In this document: piece by piece, positions 55,339-64,000 of the stretch
Numbering within the stretch: position 1 is the stretch's first letter
Layout of the letters: each line of letters starts with the position of its first letter
NCBI GenBank assembly: GCA_020634575.1
Contig: JACKBM010000038.1
Span: forward strand, 1 to 64,000
DNA from: Ardenticatenales bacterium
Lineage (GTDB): Bacteria > Chloroflexota > Anaerolineae > Promineifilales > Promineifilaceae
Direction of reading: 5' to 3'
DNA length: 64,000 bases
Program-made: the position numbers and the translations under genes
Notes under the pieces: model-generated
The model's input: only the letters and a program-made list of their open reading frames with translations
Database searches by the model: none
What the model was told of the DNA's origin: nothing

Positions 55339-57111
55339 ATGAGTCTTCAGGTTCAGCTCATTCTGCCCAGCGGGGCGCGCCGCTCGGTCCAGCTTCCGGA
55401 CGAGGTGATTGTAGGCCGCCTGTTGCCGGCTCTGGTCAGTAAGCTGGAACTGCCCCTTTTGGATGAGTCCGGACAGGCGTTGCGTTATGAGCTGGTGGCT
55501 GTTAAGGGTTCATTGGACCCAGAGGAAACACTGGCCGCTGCCAGGGTGGCGCCGGACAGCGAACTGCGCCTGGTCGCTGCGGTCCGGAAGTGGGATTTGC
55601 CCGTGGCTGAGCCGCCCCGCCCCGCCAGCTTCGGCCCACCGGTACTTCGACTCACCCAGGCCGATATTGACACAATGCTGGCCGCGCCGGAGCCGGAGCA
55701 GCCGATTGGTTGGTGGAACATCCTCGCGGCCAGCGGCATTGCCCTGTTAGCTGGCATTTTCATCGTTTTGGGTTTTTCAGGCCTGGGCACGGGTGCCTTT
55801 TTCTCTGACGCCGGGCAACCCGCTATGACTTCTATTGTCGTGACAACGGCCTCCGCAACAGTTGAGCCTGTGAATGGCTGGGTCTCGTCGATAAATACGA
55901 CTGCCTGGCCCGAAGTTCTGGACCTGGCCCAGATTGGCGACCTGGTATTCCTCCTGCAGAAAGGGGATCAAGAAACCCTTTTGTGGCAGATAAGGCTCAA
56001 TGGTGAGCAGCAGCTGCTGAGCCGCTTAACGCTGTACCCCGGCAAGGGATACAACAGCCTGGCAGTTGTGGACGACACCCTTTACTTCTGGGATGGACCC
56101 CAGCGGCAGCTCTGGCGCTATGTGCCGGCCACCGGTGTGATGGCACCTGTCGGCTTTTTGCGTCCCGGGGCTGGCCATCTACCTTTGCCTATCAATGACC
56201 ATTATCTCTATGGGCGCTGGAACCGGGCCGATAGACAAGCGCTGTATACGACGGCCACGCCCGAGGCGGAGGCAGAATCCCTGCCCGTCAGGGTGGATCC
56301 GGGCTGGCACCTGGACACTGTTATCAGCAGCGGGTACCTTTATTTTGTCGGCTTCGAGCCAGAGACGGGCTACGAGTTGTGGCGGACGGATGGTACAACA
56401 GCCGGGACAGAGCTGGTACAGGATATCCATACCGGCCGCTCCAGCTCAGCTCCCCATCAGCTGACCCTGGTTGATAACTACATCTACTTTGCCGCCACCG
56501 ATGCAACCCACGGGATGGAGCTTTGGCGCACCTACGCCCCTTCCGGGACGACTCAGCTGGTGGCAGATCTGCAGGAGTACGAGGATGCTGAATTGGCCTA
56601 TCTGACCGTCATAGCGGATCAACTCTATTTCACTGCCACCAGTAGCAACCGGACCCATCAGCTCTGGCGCTATGACCTGGCCGAGGGCCAGTTCAGTCTC
56701 CTGGAGCCGACTGACTATGACATCAGCCCGGCTACTCACCAGGTTGGTCACAATGGGGAACTGCTCTATTTCCTGGCTGCTGATAGTAGCCGCCTGGGCC
56801 GTCTGGCGCTTACAGACTCTGATTACAGCTGGCTGTTCACCGAAGAGGGCCCTGCCCCCTGGTCGGAGCTCTATGTGAGTTCAGCGCAGCTATTGTTGCA
56901 GGACACGCAGGGCAGAACCTATCAATATCTGGAGGGGGCTGAGGCGGCAACCTGGGTAACGAATGTTAACGATGTTGCTGATGTACTAACAACGGCCAGC
57001 GGCGACTTCCTGCTTCTTGACAGCAACGACAGGTTATGGCGTCTGGCAGCAGACCAACAGCAGGCTGAATTTATCTTACATGCCTATGCATTGAAGGCTG
57101 GCGACGGATGA
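55339..57111 (+). CDS. Ubiquitin-like-TM-ELWxxDGT repeat protein, array member 1
   Basis: A 590-residue protein in three parts. Residues 1-85 match the YukD/EccD-type ubiquitin-like fold: alternating strands, then LPDEVIVGRLLPALVSKLELP, and DPEETLAAARVAPDSELRL. One membrane helix follows near 115-145 (GWWNILAASGIALLAGIFIVLGF). The remaining 440 residues form a probable beta-propeller made of ELWxxDGT repeats (YELWRTDGTTAGTELVQDI, HGMELWRTYAPSGTTQLV). The predicted topology puts the ubiquitin fold inside and the repeats outside. Member 2 is its closest relative and starts within its stop codon (ATGA). Confidence 0.78.
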   Translation: MSLQVQLILPSGARRSVQLPDEVIVGRLLPALVSKLELPLLDESGQALRYELVAVKGSLDPEETLAAARVAPDSELRLVAAVRKWDLPVAEPPRPASFGPPVLRLTQADIDTMLAAPEPEQPIGWWNILAASGIALLAGIFIVLGFSGLGTGAFFSDAGQPAMTSIVVTTASATVEPVNGWVSSINTTAWPEVLDLAQIGDLVFLLQKGDQETLLWQIRLNGEQQLLSRLTLYPGKGYNSLAVVDDTLYFWDGPQRQLWRYVPATGVMAPVGFLRPGAGHLPLPINDHYLYGRWNRADRQALYTTATPEAEAESLPVRVDPGWHLDTVISSGYLYFVGFEPETGYELWRTDGTTAGTELVQDIHTGRSSSAPHQLTLVDNYIYFAATDATHGMELWRTYAPSGTTQLVADLQEYEDAELAYLTVIADQLYFTATSSNRTHQLWRYDLAEGQFSLLEPTDYDISPATHQVGHNGELLYFLAADSSRLGRLALTDSDYSWLFTEEGPAPWSELYVSSAQLLLQDTQGRTYQYLEGAEAATWVTNVNDVADVLTTASGDFLLLDSNDRLWRLAADQQQAEFILHAYALKAGDG

Positions 57112-58871
57112 AGCAAAACGTCACCCTCGAACTGCCCTCAGGCCAGGTCATTTCGGTCCAGCTTCCGGCTGATGTCATCGTCGGGCGGCTTCTGCCGGCG
57201 TTGTGCAGCAAGCTGGCGCTCCCCCTGGTGGATGAGTCCGGGCAGGCGTTGCGTTATAAGCTTGTAACTGCTGAGGGGCCGTTGGATTCAGAGCAAACAC
57301 TGGCCGCAGCCGCCGTGGCGCCCGATAGTGAGCTGCAGCTAGTCTCTTCGCTTCAGCGCTGGGAGCTGCCGGTAGCCGAGCCACGTCCCCGGTCAAAATC
57401 TGGCCCGCCCGTCATACGGCTAACCGAGGCTGATATTGATGCTTCTCTGGTGACGGAGCCTTCGGCACCGGCCGGTTGGTGGAACCCATTGACGGTTACT
57501 GGCGCTGTCTTCCTCATGGTCATCATTGGCTTTCTTGGCTTTTCCGCAATTTCCCCGGGTGGGGCATTTTATGACGGTGGTGATCCAGCTGTAACTGCCG
57601 TCCGCGACCCGGTCATTAGTTTTGCTGCTGGCCTGGGATCTGTTCATGACATCTGGCCAGATACCTCATTGTGGCCAGATATTCTGGCTATGGGTCAGAC
57701 TGGCGAGTCGTTGTTCCTGTTGCAGAAAGGTGACCGGGAAAATCTACTCTGGCAAATAACCCCGGATGCCAGCCCGCGTCTCCTTCATCGCCTGACGCAA
57801 TATCGGAGTAGGGAACAAAACAGCCTGACTATCAGGAATGGTATCGTGTACTTCTGGGATGGTGAGGAACGGACCCTCTGGCGTTTTGTTACTGTGCAGG
57901 AACGGTCTGGCCCGGTTGGCTCGATGGGTTCTGCAGCTGGGCACGTGCCGCTGCTGGCTAATCTGTTCTATGTTTATAGTGGTCGCCACGCCGGAGCACA
58001 TCCGTTGTTCGCCTCAGAGACCATGCTGCAGCCGGGAGAACGCTTGCCGGTTCGCGTCAGTTCGGCCTGGTACCAGGACAGCGTCTTAAGTGGTGGTTAC
58101 CGGTATTTTATCGGTTTCGAGCCTGAGACGGGGTATGAATTGTGGCGGACGGATGGGACACCGGCCGGTACCAAGCTGGTGCACGATATTTTTGCCGGCC
58201 CCGCCAGCTCCCATCCCCAACAACTGGTCGTGGCCGGCGACGACATCTATTTCGTCGCGACTGACGCTACCCATGGGATGGAACTCTGGCGCACCCATGG
58301 CCCATCCGGAGCGACCGAGCTGGTGGCAGACCTGCATGATTACCAGAATGCAAAACTGGCTCACTTGACCGTCGTCGGCAACTGGCTCTTCTTCACCGGC
58401 ACGCGCGGGGATCGAACGCATCAGCTCTGGCGTTATGATCTGGTTGAGCAGCGTTTAAGCCTGTTTGACTCAGCAGCTTATGACATCAGTTCGGCTGAAA
58501 ACCAGATCGGTTCCAACGAGAATGCGTTTTATTTCCTGGCTGCTGATAGCGGCAACCTGGGTCAGTTCGCCCTCCCAGATCAACATTACCGCTGGATCCT
58601 GGCAAGCGCTGATTCTATCCACTGGACAGAGCTCTACGTCAGTCCGACGCAGCTACTGTTGGTGGATGCACAGGGGCAGCTTTACCAATATCTGCAAGGA
58701 GCAACCGCCGCGGTTGCCGTGCCAGGCATTGATACTCTGGCTGACGTTGTGCCGTTGTCGGACGGCGATTTCCTACTTGTCGCTGAACAGACAGGCATCT
58801 GGCGCCTTTCGCCTGGTCCGGTCGTCAGATCAGTCGTTCAACTGGACGAGCTGGAGGCTGGCGACGGATGA
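57108..58871 (+). CDS. Ubiquitin-like-TM-ELWxxDGT repeat protein, array member 2
   Basis: A 587-residue protein with the layout of member 1 and the closest match to it. The ubiquitin-like fold spans 1-85 (LPADVIVGRLLPALCSKLALP, DSEQTLAAAAVAPDSELQL). The membrane helix is near 120-145 (PLTVTGAVFLMVIIGFLGFSAI). The repeats include YELWRTDGTPAGTKLVHDI and ATDATHGMELWRTHGPSG, the latter nearly identical to member 1, which points to a recent duplication. Start overlaps the previous stop and stop overlaps the next start (57108-57111 and 58868-58871), so the genes are translationally coupled. Confidence 0.78.
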   Translation: MKQNVTLELPSGQVISVQLPADVIVGRLLPALCSKLALPLVDESGQALRYKLVTAEGPLDSEQTLAAAAVAPDSELQLVSSLQRWELPVAEPRPRSKSGPPVIRLTEADIDASLVTEPSAPAGWWNPLTVTGAVFLMVIIGFLGFSAISPGGAFYDGGDPAVTAVRDPVISFAAGLGSVHDIWPDTSLWPDILAMGQTGESLFLLQKGDRENLLWQITPDASPRLLHRLTQYRSREQNSLTIRNGIVYFWDGEERTLWRFVTVQERSGPVGSMGSAAGHVPLLANLFYVYSGRHAGAHPLFASETMLQPGERLPVRVSSAWYQDSVLSGGYRYFIGFEPETGYELWRTDGTPAGTKLVHDIFAGPASSHPQQLVVAGDDIYFVATDATHGMELWRTHGPSGATELVADLHDYQNAKLAHLTVVGNWLFFTGTRGDRTHQLWRYDLVEQRLSLFDSAAYDISSAENQIGSNENAFYFLAADSGNLGQFALPDQHYRWILASADSIHWTELYVSPTQLLLVDAQGQLYQYLQGATAAVAVPGIDTLADVVPLSDGDFLLVAEQTGIWRLSPGPVVRSVVQLDELEAGDG

Positions 58872-60736
58872 GGCTTGACGTCACCCTCAAGTTGCCTTCC
58901 GGTGAAACCCGGCTGGTGAAGCTCCCCGCCGATGTTATTGCCGGTCGCCTGCTGCCGGCATTGCTCAGCAAGCTGGAACTTCCCCTGGTGGATGAGGCCG
59001 GTCACGCTTTGCGTTATGAGCTGATTGGCGCGGCTGGCCCCATTGATCCGGAGCGGACGCTGACCGAAGCAGGTGTAAAGGCTGATGCGCAGTTGATGTT
59101 GGCGGTAGGGCACCAGACCTGGTTCCAGGGGCACCGGCCGGTAGTGTCCTCCCCAGAACCCACCGTGCCCGAAATTCGAATTGGGCTGGCTGATCTGTCG
59201 CCGCCCCGGCCTGCCGATTCTGGGTCGCGCCGCCAGGAGGGACAGGCGCGTCAGGCCCGGCCTGATAGAGCCTGGCGCCGGAATGTGGGTCTTGGACTGG
59301 GGCTGGCAACATTTCTCATTATTTTTACCCGCATTCTCGGCGGCTGGGGCAGTCTTGGCTTGAAGGATGGCGACATGATAGCTGGACTCGCCGTCACCGA
59401 GGCCGTCGCCACGTCCGAGCAGATTGCCAGGGGGGTGACGGCAACTCCGGTCGTCACACTGCCGGCGCCGACATCGGCCCCAGCCAGGGCCACGGCCACG
59501 ACGACAGCGGCTCAATCAGCTGACATAACCGGCCGGGATAGAGACGCCATTGCCATGGTTACGCTAGGGGACAATCTCTATTTTCTGCGCGCAGTGCCAG
59601 GCAGTCTGACCCTGTGGGAGGTCAAGGGGAGAGGTGCCGAGCAGCAGCTGATGCGCCTGCAGGGATCAGCTACAGGGCTGCGCCGCGAACTCCTGGTCAT
59701 TGAGAATGAACTTTACTTCTGGTCCGGCCAGGAACCACTCCTGTGGCGCTACAATCCAGAAAGTGAGGTCTTTTCTTTAGCTGGCTTCACAAATCCACCG
59801 ACAACGCATATTCCGGTCCAGATAGGCCGCTTTTCGCTTTACACCGAAGCCGATGCCGACGAGCCTCAGCCCCTGTTGATGGTTCGCTTTCCCGGCCAAC
59901 AGGCCATTGAGCTACCGGTCAGGGTCGATCAGGATTGGTACAAGAACCAGACGGTGCTGTATGGCATCCTTTATTTCAATGGGTATTCCGCGGAAACCGG
60001 TTACGAGTTGTGGCGGACGGATGGCACCATCGCCGGCACCTGGCTGGTTCGGGATTTGGTGACTGGCCCGCGCAGCTCGGGGCCCGCTGTGATTACCCGC
60101 AGTGATGACAGGATTCATTTCGTTGCCGCCGACGGCGCCGGTGGCCTGGCGCTGTGGCGCAGCCAGGGCAACTATGCTGACACGGATATCGTCACGGCGC
60201 TGCCCCAAAGCCAGGCGGCAATCCGCTGGCTGGCGGCCACCTCTGTCCAGCTTTACTTTATTGGGGAACATGAAGATGGCAGCGAGTGGCTCTGGGTCTA
60301 CGATATAGCGGCGGCTGAGTTTCAACCCATTGGTCCCCTGGGGACACAGATTATCCAGCTGGCAGCCGAGCCGGAAGCCGTATATGTTCTCGCCTGGTCT
60401 GAAAGCGATGGTGGCAGCGTCGTTGGTTGGGGACAGGCCGAGGCGGACACTTTTGCCTGGGTAGCTTCGGCGCCTGGTGGCGTCGTCTGGCGTGAGATGT
60501 ATGCGAGCGCAACCCAGCTGCTGTTACTGGACAACAGCGGCGCGCCCTATCAGCTGCTCCCCGGCCTGGGGCAGGCGCAGCCTGTTGTGGGCGTCGGCCA
60601 GGTCGCCCAGGTCTATGCTGAAGCAGATGGCAGCTTCCTGATGGTGACTGAAACCGATAGCATCTGGCGGCTAACGGCGAGCAGCCCCCAGGCGACCCTC
60701 GTATTCATGCCGGGTGAGTCTGGAGCCGGCCAATGA
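58868..60736 (+). CDS. Ubiquitin-like-TM-ELWxxDGT repeat protein, array member 3
   Basis: A 622-residue protein. The ubiquitin-like domain spans 1-85 (LPADVIAGRLLPALLSKLELP, DPERTLTEAGVKADAQLML), the last block being the most typical YukD-like of the set. A long Arg/Pro-rich linker follows, then a membrane helix near 139-160 (VGLGLGLATFLIIFTRILGG) and a low-complexity Ala/Thr/Pro tract, probably just outside the membrane. The propeller has fewer complete repeats: YELWRTDGTIAGTWLVRDL is clear and GGLALWRSQGNYADTDIV is degenerate. Four-bp overlaps join it to both neighbours. Confidence 0.76.
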   Translation: MRLDVTLKLPSGETRLVKLPADVIAGRLLPALLSKLELPLVDEAGHALRYELIGAAGPIDPERTLTEAGVKADAQLMLAVGHQTWFQGHRPVVSSPEPTVPEIRIGLADLSPPRPADSGSRRQEGQARQARPDRAWRRNVGLGLGLATFLIIFTRILGGWGSLGLKDGDMIAGLAVTEAVATSEQIARGVTATPVVTLPAPTSAPARATATTTAAQSADITGRDRDAIAMVTLGDNLYFLRAVPGSLTLWEVKGRGAEQQLMRLQGSATGLRRELLVIENELYFWSGQEPLLWRYNPESEVFSLAGFTNPPTTHIPVQIGRFSLYTEADADEPQPLLMVRFPGQQAIELPVRVDQDWYKNQTVLYGILYFNGYSAETGYELWRTDGTIAGTWLVRDLVTGPRSSGPAVITRSDDRIHFVAADGAGGLALWRSQGNYADTDIVTALPQSQAAIRWLAATSVQLYFIGEHEDGSEWLWVYDIAAAEFQPIGPLGTQIIQLAAEPEAVYVLAWSESDGGSVVGWGQAEADTFAWVASAPGGVVWREMYASATQLLLLDNSGAPYQLLPGLGQAQPVVGVGQVAQVYAEADGSFLMVTETDSIWRLTASSPQATLVFMPGESGAGQ

Positions 60737-62604
60737 GAGTGGCAATTACCCTCGAATTGCCTTCGGGTGAAATCCAGACTGTCCAGCTCCCGGACGATGT
60801 GAGCATGGACCGGCTGGTGCCGGCGCTGGTCGGAAAGCTGGGTCTGCCACTTGTGGATGGGGCAGGTCAGTCTCTGCACTATGACCTGCTCCCGCCTGGT
60901 GGCTCCCCACTTGCCTCAGCGCAGACTTTGGCTGACATCGGGCTGGGGCCGGCAGCGCGGCTGCGCCTGCGGGCTCAGCCTCTGGCCTGGGAGAACCCCG
61001 CTCAGGCGACGCCACCGTCCACACCAGGTCACTTGGCCGCGCCACCGCGCCCAGGTCAGCCTATCAACCCGCTGGATGCCCATCTGCATCAACCCGCGCG
61101 CCGCCCAAACGTTACCTATGAGTCAGCGGCAGATTCTGATGACGCAGATTCAAGTGCACGAAATGCGCTTGGCTTTATCCTGTTCCTCATTTACCTGGGC
61201 ATTCGGCTGATTGGATTTGTCTTAGATTCTGGTTCGGATTCAGCGGACCAGATCAGCGCGCCGGTGGTTACGCGCCAGGCCACTGTTGTGCCCACTGTGG
61301 CGGCCCAAACGCTGCCCACTCTCAGTCCGTTCCCGACGATTCCGGTGGATTCACCGGTTCTGTTGGACAACATGCTTTACTACCTGTATGAGGACGAGGC
61401 AGGTTATGCTCTCTGGCGGCTGGACCTGAGCGATGAAGCTAGCCAGCCGCTGCGCCTGGCACAGGTTTTCAACATCCGCGGGCAGAGCCGCCACATTTCG
61501 GTGATTGATGGTGTTCTGTATGTGTTGGTTGGCAGCGAACGGGAGATCTGGCATTTACCGGCCGGTGCGCAAACATTGCAGCCCTATACCCTTGATGGCC
61601 ATAACTTGCATGATCCCCCCCTTGCCCTGGGCGAGCATCGCCTTTTTAGTGGTCCTGGGAGTATTCCTATTGTCCCATTATACGCGGCCCAGGCGATCAC
61701 GCGGACCCAGGCCATTACCCTGGGCACCGGGACGCCGGCTCAATTTGTCCCGGCGGCCATCCGTTCAACCGAAGTCATCACGCTGCCTGTGTTGGTCAGC
61801 CGGGATTGGCAGGCGAACCAGGTTGTTTTTGACGGCAACCTCTATTTTGCCGGTCGTGATGCTGAAGGAGGGCTGGAACTCTGGCGAACAGATGGGACCG
61901 TCAGCGGCACATCCCTCGTGCGTGACATCAATCTTGGCTTATCTGGCTCTACGCCTCAGGGACTAGTCGCCGCGACGGAATACATCTATTTCAGTGCCCT
62001 GAATGACAGCGCCGAGCGTGAACTCTGGCGCAGCGACGGGACCAGCAGCGGAACAGAACAGGTGACGGATCTGCGTGGCTCCCAGGGCGCTTACCCGGAA
62101 CATCTTATGGTTATCGATGGTGAGTTGTTTTTCAGTGCCCTGACCGGGGTGCTGGACCGCTCATTGCTCCATTTGCAGGGTACGGCTGAAAAACCGACGG
62201 TCACACCGGCCGGTTACGATGCCCGGGGCACGCTGGTGGAAGATCAGATCATCTCTTTTGCCGGCCAGCTCGCTTTTCTGGTCGAGGAGTCCAGCCGCAC
62301 CTTGCTCGTACTTTATGATCCGCTGGCGGGTGAGAGCCGGCGCGTCTGGCGCCAGCAGGAGCGACTGCTGGCGATCCATGACGCCGGCAATTACTTGTTG
62401 GCCAGAAACAGTCGCGGTGTTTGGTACCGGCTGGCGGCCAATGAAAGCAACCTTGAACGTCTGGATGTTGAGATGGGCGCCGTAGTGGCAGTTGTGCCGG
62501 AACCGGCCGGTACCAGCCTACTTGTCGACCAGCAAGCCTACCTCTGGCGCCTCGACGCAGACGGCGAACTACATTTCCTGGCCAATCTCGCGGGAACCAA
62601 TTAA
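60733..62604 (+). CDS. Ubiquitin-like-TM-ELWxxDGT repeat protein, array member 4
   Basis: A 623-residue protein. The ubiquitin-like domain is at 1-85 (VQLPDDVSMDRLVPALVGKLG, SAQTLADIGLGPAARLRL). A Pro-rich linker leads to one membrane helix near 145-167 (NALGFILFLIYLGIRLIGFV). A Thr/Ala-rich stalk and the propeller follow, with two good repeats (LELWRTDGTVSGTSLVRDI, RELWRSDGTSSGTEQVTDL). It is the last member joined by overlaps; an 86-bp gap precedes member 5. Linker and stalk sequences differ from members 1-3, while the two ends are conserved. Confidence 0.76.
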   Translation: MRVAITLELPSGEIQTVQLPDDVSMDRLVPALVGKLGLPLVDGAGQSLHYDLLPPGGSPLASAQTLADIGLGPAARLRLRAQPLAWENPAQATPPSTPGHLAAPPRPGQPINPLDAHLHQPARRPNVTYESAADSDDADSSARNALGFILFLIYLGIRLIGFVLDSGSDSADQISAPVVTRQATVVPTVAAQTLPTLSPFPTIPVDSPVLLDNMLYYLYEDEAGYALWRLDLSDEASQPLRLAQVFNIRGQSRHISVIDGVLYVLVGSEREIWHLPAGAQTLQPYTLDGHNLHDPPLALGEHRLFSGPGSIPIVPLYAAQAITRTQAITLGTGTPAQFVPAAIRSTEVITLPVLVSRDWQANQVVFDGNLYFAGRDAEGGLELWRTDGTVSGTSLVRDINLGLSGSTPQGLVAATEYIYFSALNDSAERELWRSDGTSSGTEQVTDLRGSQGAYPEHLMVIDGELFFSALTGVLDRSLLHLQGTAEKPTVTPAGYDARGTLVEDQIISFAGQLAFLVEESSRTLLVLYDPLAGESRRVWRQQERLLAIHDAGNYLLARNSRGVWYRLAANESNLERLDVEMGAVVAVVPEPAGTSLLVDQQAYLWRLDADGELHFLANLAGTN

Positions 62605-62690
62605 CCGAACCGAGCGTTTCACTGGTGAGGCACACCGCCCCCGGCCTGCCTCCCGCTGTGTAGACCAACCAGCACCAGGAGAAGCTGCTC

Positions 62691-64000
62691 ATGTTTGTAC
62701 GCGTTACTCTCTACGACCCCGCCGCGCAGGCCCACCAGGTGGAACTGCCGGCCGCCGAGCCCATCGGCCGCATCCTGCCCGTCCTGATCCGGCGCCTGCG
62801 TCTGCCAGAAACGGATGGCGGCAACCCCCTGCAATACGATCTGTACCGTGCCGGCGCGCCGGAACCGCTGAAGCCCGTCGCCACCCTGCATATGGCGGGC
62901 ATCACCCACGGCGCGGCACTGGAATTGCGTGCCGCCATCGACCCCTACGCCAGGGTGACAGAAGAGGAGCTGAAGGCGCGGGAAACACATTACCGCACGG
63001 CCAGAACGCCGCGCCGCTGGCGTGATTATCAGGCCCAGATTGGTCTCGGGCTGCTGGCTTTGCTGGCGCTGCTGCTCTGGGGTGCTTACAAGAACAGCCA
63101 GATAGTCGCCGTCCTGCCGCCGCCGACAGCGCGGCCCCTGATTGTGACGCGGATTGTGGCGCCAACGGTCGAGCCCGTTGTGATTCAGCAGCCGCAGCCC
63201 ATCGCTATTTCCGGGCCCGCGGAGGGCACGGCTATCACGGCGGTGGCTGCTTTGCCGGAGGGGCTTTGCTTTGTTCTGGCTGATGATCGTTCGCAAAGCC
63301 AGCTCTATTGCCATCATAGGGAATCCAGTGAATTAGAAGGTTTGCTCTCGTTTTCCCTGGAGCCGCAAGCGTCTGAGCTGTTTGCCTGGGCCGGGGAGCT
63401 ATTCCTGGTCCAACCACGTAACGCCTACTACAGTGAAATCTGGCAAAGCAATGGTTACGCCGGTGGCACTGACCAGCTTCTGAGTATCCCTGGTCTGGCC
63501 ACCACGCCCCCATTACGCGTGGGTAGCAATTATCTCTTCGGCCAGGCGGATGAGGCGACGGGCTGGCAGGCGCTCCACCTTTATGCCGCTGGCAGCCGTA
63601 CCGCGGAACGCTTTGCCAACCTCTTTGTTGCCCATGATTGGCATGAGCAGGCGCTGTTGCACGACGGCATTCTCTATTTTGCCGGCCGAACCGCGGACAG
63701 CGGCTGGGAATTGTGGCGCTCCGACGGCACCGTTGGCGGCACGTTCATGTTGGGTGACATGAACACCGGCCCCCTCTCCGCCGCACCGGCCGATCTCGTC
63801 GTTTACGGCGACCGCATCCTGTTTGTGGCTGAAAACGGTGCTGGCCGCCAGATCTGGCAGACGGATGGCACACCGGCCGGTACCAGACTGTTCTGGGCCC
63901 AGGGAGATTACGACGATCCCCATGCGCTGCTTGTCAGTGGTGAGAGTCTGTTCTTTCAGGCCAGCGGCCCAACGGAAGGTCAATGGTTGCTGCATCTGCA
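62691..64000 (+). CDS. Ubiquitin-like-TM-ELWxxDGT repeat protein, array member 5, cut by window edge
   Basis: At least 436 residues are encoded before the right edge, with no stop reached. The ATG at 62691 has AGGAG about 10 bases upstream. The ubiquitin-like domain shows LPAAEPIGRILPVLIRRLRLP and VATLHMAGITHGAALEL. The membrane helix is near 110-130 (QIGLGLLALLALLLWGAY), the shortest in the set. Repeats include WELWRSDGTVGGTFMLGDM and RQIWQTDGTPAGTRLFWA. The frame is open and in phase to the end. More members may follow outside the window. Confidence 0.75.
   Translation, partial: MFVRVTLYDPAAQAHQVELPAAEPIGRILPVLIRRLRLPETDGGNPLQYDLYRAGAPEPLKPVATLHMAGITHGAALELRAAIDPYARVTEEELKARETHYRTARTPRRWRDYQAQIGLGLLALLALLLWGAYKNSQIVAVLPPPTARPLIVTRIVAPTVEPVVIQQPQPIAISGPAEGTAITAVAALPEGLCFVLADDRSQSQLYCHHRESSELEGLLSFSLEPQASELFAWAGELFLVQPRNAYYSEIWQSNGYAGGTDQLLSIPGLATTPPLRVGSNYLFGQADEATGWQALHLYAAGSRTAERFANLFVAHDWHEQALLHDGILYFAGRTADSGWELWRSDGTVGGTFMLGDMNTGPLSAAPADLVVYGDRILFVAENGAGRQIWQTDGTPAGTRLFWAQGDYDDPHALLVSGESLFFQASGPTEGQWLLHL

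Overview
The window is GC-rich bacterial DNA, densely coded on both strands. It most resembles a Chloroflexota (Anaerolineae-like) genome. The grounds are a MglA-type GTPase operon with roadblock and DUF4388 proteins, ELWxxDGT-repeat proteins, an SLC12-like permease, and scattered palindromic intergenic repeats. The assignment is inferred from gene content only; no rRNA or marker gene is present. I saw no tRNA, rRNA, transposase or CRISPR array.

1-1.5 kb holds a truncated metallo-beta-lactamase-fold gene and a 37-residue membrane peptide. 1.5-24.8 kb is a hybrid NRPS/PKS cluster, all on the minus strand. In transcription order it encodes a formyltransferase-A(with an inserted luciferase-like monooxygenase)-PCP starter, a KS-AT-KR-DH-ACP polyketide synthase, an SDR, a C-A-PCP, a TubC-C-PCP-TE without an A domain, a frameshifted C-A-PCP-TE, a phosphopantetheinyl transferase and a FkbM methyltransferase. 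Charged and TubC-like protein ends suggest that the subunits dock in gene order. Both thioesterases have Cys where Ser is usual.

25.3-32.4 kb holds a Crp-family regulator, a DUF3307 membrane protein, a Trp-rich secreted-looking protein, an orphan histidine kinase and a cytochrome P450. 32.5-38.1 kb is a minus-strand signalling operon: response regulator-roadblock fusion, MglA-like GTPase, several roadblock/LC7 proteins, two DUF4388-roadblock proteins and a protoglobin. 38.4-42.5 kb has a zinc-ribbon protein, an AraC-LysE pair bounded by inverted repeats, a gamma-synthase-type PLP enzyme and an AEC transporter.

42.7-45.8 kb carries three kynurenine-pathway genes (kynureninase, indoleamine 2,3-dioxygenase, 3-hydroxyanthranilate dioxygenase). 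46-51.2 kb has an SLC12-like transporter and a UPF0182 membrane protein. 51.6-55.2 kb is a DUF58-transglutaminase pair.

From 55.3 kb to the right edge lies a tandem array of five paralogues. Each has an N-terminal YukD/EccD-like ubiquitin fold, one membrane segment and an ELWxxDGT-repeat exterior, and the first four are coupled by 4-bp overlaps. This array and the monooxygenase-interrupted starter module are the most unusual content. An 8-bp palindrome, CCGGCCGG, recurs about sixty times across the window, in genes and between them.
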